Assembly: GCA_017353825.1 (NCBI GenBank)
Contig: JAFMSC010000188.1
Location: 1 to 7,757 of the forward strand
From: Hyphomicrobiaceae bacterium
Lineage (GTDB): Bacteria > Pseudomonadota > Alphaproteobacteria > Rhizobiales > Hyphomicrobiaceae
Length of the DNA: 7,757 nt
Direction of reading: 5' to 3'
The position numbers and the translations under genes are program-made. How positions within the stretch are numbered: position 1 is the stretch's first letter; every line of letters begins with the position of its first letter. The notes below the pieces were generated by a model that saw only the letters and a list, made by a program, of their open reading frames with translations, had not been told where the DNA came from and did not search any database. Shown here one piece after another: positions 5,430-7,757 of the stretch.

Positions 5430-6506
5430 GTGCGCATCCTGTTCAAGACCTCCTACTTTGAGGATATCCGCTTGTTCCAGCATGGCGGCCAGCGCTTCTG
5501 GTATGGCCTGCTGGTGGCCGCGGTGCTGATCGCGCCGCTCGTGCTCGCCGAGTTCTACGTGGGCGAGCTCACGCAGGTCATCATCCTGGCGATCGCCGGC
5601 GTCGGGCTCATGCTGCTCATCGGCTACACGGGCCTCGTCAGTCTCGGCCACGGCGCGTTCATGGCGGTCGGCGCCTACACCAACACCTACCTCATCACCA
5701 ACGGCGTGCCCTTCCTCGCCGCACTTCCCGCCGCCGGCCTCGCCGCCCTCCTCGCCGGCGTCATTATCGCCGTGCCCGCCAACCGCATGTCGGGGATCTA
5801 TCTCGCCATCGCAACCCTTGCCTTCTCCCAGATCGTAGAGCAGCTGATCATCCGCTGGGAACCGGTGACACGCGGGTTCCAGGGCATGCCTGTGCCAGCG
5901 CCAGACCTCCTCGGCTACAAGCTGACGCACGGCTGGCAGCTCTACTACCTGAGCCTCACCATGCTGATGCTGGTCGTGCTTGCCGCCATCAACCTGGTGC
6001 GCTCGCCCACCGGCCGCGCCCTCGTCGCCATCCGCGATTCCGAGATCTCCGCGCAGAGCCTGGGGGTGCACCTATTCCGCTACAAGACCGCGATCTTCGC
6101 GCTGAGCGCCGCCGTCACCGGCCTCGCCGGCGCGCTCATCGCGCACCGCATGCGCTTCATCTCGCCCGACGCCTTCAACTTCCTGCTCTCCGTCCAGCTT
6201 CTCCTGATGGTGGTGGTGGGCGGGCTTGGCTCGATTCACGGCGCCATCCTGGGCGCCATCTTCGTCGGCGGCCTGCCGCAGGTCATCGCCCTCATGCGCG
6301 ACCACCTTCCCACGGCGGTTGCCCGCACGCCGGGGCTCGAGCCCGCCCTGTTCGGCCTCGTCCTGGTCCTGATCGTGCTGTTCGAGCCGCTCGGCCTCTA
6401 CGGCCGCTGGCTCAAGATCAAGGCCTATTTCGACTTCTTTCCGCTCTACCGGCGCGCCACCTTCAAGCGCCAGCGGGCCTACCTCAAGACGGAGCGCGTG
6501 CGGTGA
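5430..6506 (+). CDS. livM: Branched-chain amino acid-type ABC transporter permease LivM
   Basis: This is the second permease of the importer, 358 residues, within the usual size. A soluble N-terminus of about 24 residues precedes the first membrane helix (25-42). The family motif GYTGLVSLGHGAFMAVGAY (65-83) is followed by about eight more hydrophobic segments, the coupling loop SPTGRALVAIRDSEISAQSL (192-211), and VVVGGLGSIHGAILGA (261-276). The C-terminus is a long basic cytoplasmic tail, KAYFDFFPLYRRATFKRQRA and onwards, longer than in classical E. coli-type LivM. From memory this tail type occurs in HAAT transporters linked to aromatic or fatty acid-type CoA-ligase clusters, but no such gene is in view. 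The start is GTG 5430; GAGGG (5415-5419), overlapping the livH stop, is a somewhat distant Shine-Dalgarno. Its stop overlaps the livG start by 4 bases. Confidence 0.92.
   Translation: MRILFKTSYFEDIRLFQHGGQRFWYGLLVAAVLIAPLVLAEFYVGELTQVIILAIAGVGLMLLIGYTGLVSLGHGAFMAVGAYTNTYLITNGVPFLAALPAAGLAALLAGVIIAVPANRMSGIYLAIATLAFSQIVEQLIIRWEPVTRGFQGMPVPAPDLLGYKLTHGWQLYYLSLTMLMLVVLAAINLVRSPTGRALVAIRDSEISAQSLGVHLFRYKTAIFALSAAVTGLAGALIAHRMRFISPDAFNFLLSVQLLLMVVVGGLGSIHGAILGAIFVGGLPQVIALMRDHLPTAVARTPGLEPALFGLVLVLIVLFEPLGLYGRWLKIKAYFDFFPLYRRATFKRQRAYLKTERVR
6491..6506 (+). promoter_or_regulatory. livG ribosome binding site and GTGA overlap
   Basis: GGAG (6491-6494) lies 8 bases before GTG 6503. The start GTG and the livM stop TGA share bases in GTGA (6503-6506), which supports this start for livG and suggests translational coupling, even though it adds an unusual repeat-coded leader to the protein. 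Confidence 0.65.
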
Positions 6507-7387
6507 GCCTGGCCGACACCATCACTGAGACCATCACTGGCACCAGCACTGGCACCAGCACTGGCACAAGCACTGGCCCCGCCGCCCGGACGGCGCCCGC
6601 CGCCGGCAGCGGCGCGCACACCTCGCCGCTCATCGAGGCGCGCAAGCTGTCCATCTCGTTCGGCGGCATCAGGGCGGTGGACGATGTGAGCTTCAGCGTG
6701 GCGAAGGGCGAGATCTTCGCCATCGTCGGCCCCAACGGCGCCGGCAAGAGCACGATCTTCAATCTGATCAGCCGCATCTACGAGCCCACCAGCGGCCGGC
6801 TCATCTTCGAGGGCGAAGACATCACCAGCGTCGCCCCCCACACCATCGCGCGGCGCGGCATCGCCCGCACCTTCCAGAACATCGAGCTGTTCGAGCATGC
6901 CACCGTGCTCGACAACCTGCTGATCGGCCGCCACTGCCGCGCCCGGCCCAGCATCCTCGCCGAGATGCTCTTTACGCCGGGCGTGCGGCGCGAGGAGCTG
7001 CGCCACCGCGAAGCGGTGGAGGAGGTGATCGACTTCCTCCACCTCGCCAACTACCGCGACCAGCGCATCTCGGGCCTGCCCTACGGCGTGCGCAAAGTGG
7101 TGGAGCTGGCGCGGGCGCTGTGCGCTGAGCCCAGGCTGCTGCTGCTCGACGAGCCCGCTTCCGGCCTCAACACCGAGGAGACCGAGGACGTCGCCTTCTG
7201 GATCGACGACATCAAGAACGACCTCGGCATAACCGTGGTCATGATCGAGCACGACATGTCGCTCGTCTCCGCAGTCTCGGACCGTGTCCTCGCCCTCAAC
7301 AACGGCCGCACCCTGGCGCTAGGCACCCCCGCCCAGGTCCAGTCAAACCCGGCAGTGATCGAGGCCTATCTCGGGGGGGACGCATGA
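6503..7387 (+). CDS. livG: Branched-chain amino acid-type ABC transporter ATP-binding protein LivG, with repeat-coded N-terminal leader
   Basis: This 294-residue cytoplasmic ATPase subunit binds LivH/LivM. The canonical domain starts about residue 42 (SPLIEARKLSISFGGIRAVD). It shows Walker A GPNGAGKST (76-84, Lys82), Q-loop FQN (Gln125), the ABC signature region GLPYGVRKVVELARAL (191-206), Walker B LLLLDEPASGLN (212-223, Glu217 catalytic) and the H-loop histidine in IEHDMS (His250). The signature is LPYGVRK in place of LSGGQ; LPYG is normal for LivG, while the following VRK differs from the usual QQR. The inserted helical part typical of LivG/F (RPSILAEMLFTPGVRREEL) is present. Residues 1-41 are an odd extension: TITETI, then GTST repeated three times, then an Ala/Pro/Gly-rich linker, coded by 12-bp tandem repeats. 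The GTG start overlaps livM and has a GGAG site; no ATG or GTG start exists nearer the domain. The ATPase is very sure; whether the leader is made needs proteomics. Confidence 0.93.
   Translation: MSLADTITETITGTSTGTSTGTSTGPAARTAPAAGSGAHTSPLIEARKLSISFGGIRAVDDVSFSVAKGEIFAIVGPNGAGKSTIFNLISRIYEPTSGRLIFEGEDITSVAPHTIARRGIARTFQNIELFEHATVLDNLLIGRHCRARPSILAEMLFTPGVRREELRHREAVEEVIDFLHLANYRDQRISGLPYGVRKVVELARALCAEPRLLLLDEPASGLNTEETEDVAFWIDDIKNDLGITVVMIEHDMSLVSAVSDRVLALNNGRTLALGTPAQVQSNPAVIEAYLGGDA
6515..6574 (+). repeat. Five 12-bp tandem repeats inside the livG 5' end
   Basis: Five in-frame 12-base units follow each other: GACACCATCACT, GAGACCATCACT, GGCACCAGCACT, GGCACCAGCACT, GGCACAAGCACT. Units 3 and 4 are identical, unit 5 differs at one base, and the first two share ACCATCACT. 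They encode DTIT, ETIT and three GTST. Being a multiple of three, unit gain or loss would keep the frame. Confidence 0.9.
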
Positions 7388-7442
7388 TGGCAGGGCGCAA
7401 TCAGCCGAACGTGTATGGCGCCATGGCGCACGCAGTTCGCTC

Positions 7443-7462
7443 CCATAGGGCCTCGCCTATGG
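7443..7462. repeat. Perfect hairpin CCATAGG/CCTATGG in the livG-livF spacer
   Basis: The 7-bp arms 7443-7449 and 7456-7462 enclose the loop GCCTCG. No T-run follows. The 12-bp palindrome at 7418-7429 lies 13 bases to its left. Confidence 0.6.
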
Positions 7463-7600
7463 CGCGCTACGTTCGCGACGCAACAGAATGGAGCGAGGCG
7501 CTGACTGCACGGTCGCCTCCCCCCTGGTGGAGGAGGGACGGACTGGAGGCACATCGAAGGCCGGGGTTCCCCCCGCCCCCAGCCCCTCCCCGCAATGGGG

Positions 7601-7619
7601 CGTGCGATCCGGTCGCACG
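7601..7619. repeat. Perfect hairpin CGTGCGA/TCGCACG just upstream of livF
   Basis: The 7-bp arms 7601-7607 and 7613-7619 enclose the loop TCCGG. It ends 18 bases before the livF ATG, so it could alter livF translation or protect mRNA ends. No T-run follows, so a terminator is unlikely. Confidence 0.6.
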
Positions 7620-7637
7620 AGATCGCAAGAGCGCCCC

Positions 7638-7757
7638 ATGAGCGAGCCGCTTCTGTGCGTGCGCAACCTGGAGACCTACTACGGGCCGATCACGGCAATC
7701 CGGGGTGTGAGCTTCGACGTGAGCGAGGGCCAGATCATCACCATCCTAGGCGGCAAC
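7638..7757 (+). CDS. livF: Branched-chain amino acid-type ABC transporter ATP-binding protein LivF (5' part only)
   Basis: The first 40 residues of the second ATPase subunit are visible before the right window edge. MSEPLLCVRNLETYYGPITA, then IRGVSFDVSEGQIITILGGN, matches the LivF start; the aromatic pair YYGPI in the A-loop is a LivF hallmark, against SFGGI in LivG. The sequence stops within the Walker A loop, whose beginning reads LGGN where LGAN is usual, so the rest of the motif cannot be checked. ATG 7638 is chosen because the protein begins there as in relatives; the Shine-Dalgarno is weak (AAGAG at 7627-7631). It would complete the LivH-LivM-LivG-LivF importer but is unusually far from livG (250 bases), so its expression may depend on readthrough of the spacer or on a separate signal. 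Confidence 0.9.
   Translation, partial: MSEPLLCVRNLETYYGPITAIRGVSFDVSEGQIITILGGN

Larger units (their letters stand above)
7388..7637. repeat. Hairpin-rich spacer between livG and livF, probable dispersed intergenic element
   Basis: liv ATPase genes normally touch or overlap, yet 250 bases lie here. The spacer holds the 12-bp palindrome GCGCCATGGCGC (7418-7429), hairpin CCATAGG-GCCTCG-CCTATGG (7443-7462), C/G-block pairs CCTCC/GGAGG (7516-7533) and CCCC/GGGG (7588-7600), and hairpin CGTGCGA-TCCGG-TCGCACG (7601-7619). The C-rich and G-rich blocks resemble the palindromic intergenic elements common in alpha-proteobacteria; this is from memory, not a search. An 85-codon frame runs unbroken from ATG 7384 (ATGA overlap with livG) to TGA 7641 (ATGA overlap with livF). 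Its product is rich in Arg, Pro and Ala with no recognised family and no good Shine-Dalgarno, so I do not call it a gene. Confidence 0.6.

Noticed and set aside
5325..6071. - strand open frame opposite livH/livM, and a similar one at 6479-7252 opposite livG
   Set aside because: Products are Glu/His/Asp/Gly-rich, the usual mirror of membrane-protein and ATPase coding DNA; livM and livG motifs are on the + strand.
7516..7600. C-run/G-run pairs in the livG-livF spacer as an intrinsic terminator of the operon
   Set aside because: No T-run follows any of the stems, and livF directly follows on the same strand.

Overview
The window is GC-rich DNA with strong G/C bias at third codon positions, alpha-proteobacterial codon and protein style, and several intergenic palindromes. 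A member of the Hyphomicrobiales (Rhizobiales) or a close relative is the most likely source. This is judged from protein character only; no search was run. I found no tRNA, rRNA, CRISPR array, transposase or phage gene.

Layout, left to right: (1) the C-terminal end of a + strand SphA/MetA-type putative outer-membrane protein (1-209); (2) + strand rlmB, a 23S rRNA 2'-O-ribose methyltransferase (341-1129), which converges through a strong hairpin terminator (1161-1188) on (3) a small - strand secreted protein with a glycine-rich segment and six cysteines (1215-1526); (4) another small - strand secreted protein, extremely tyrosine-rich (1700-2056); (5) a tight - strand pair, a GlxA-type AraC-family regulator with an N-terminal DJ-1/PfpI domain (2993-3973) followed 8 bases later by an isonitrile hydratase-like DJ-1/PfpI protein (2292-2984); (6) a 567-base divergent intergenic region; (7) a + strand branched-chain amino acid (HAAT) type ABC transporter operon: livH (4541-5416), livM (5430-6506), livG (6503-7387), then a 250-base repeat-like spacer, then the start of livF (7638 to the window edge).

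How they work together: LivH and LivM would form the membrane channel and LivG plus LivF the two ATPase subunits of one importer. No periplasmic binding protein gene lies in the window, so the substrate cannot be read from context. The regulator/InhA-like pair looks like a self-contained two-gene module in which sensor and enzyme share the same ligand-binding fold.

The most noteworthy non-standard features are: five 12-bp tandem repeats encoding a Thr/Ser/Gly leader on LivG; a hairpin-rich spacer between livG and livF that carries an uninterrupted frame joined to both genes by ATGA overlaps; a direct repeat nested in an inverted repeat just upstream of the regulator; and the conserved catalytic-type residues in the regulator's DJ-1 domain. 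I did not find a clearly novel multi-gene defence or mobile system here. The window is mostly ordinary housekeeping and transport DNA with a few unusual local structures.
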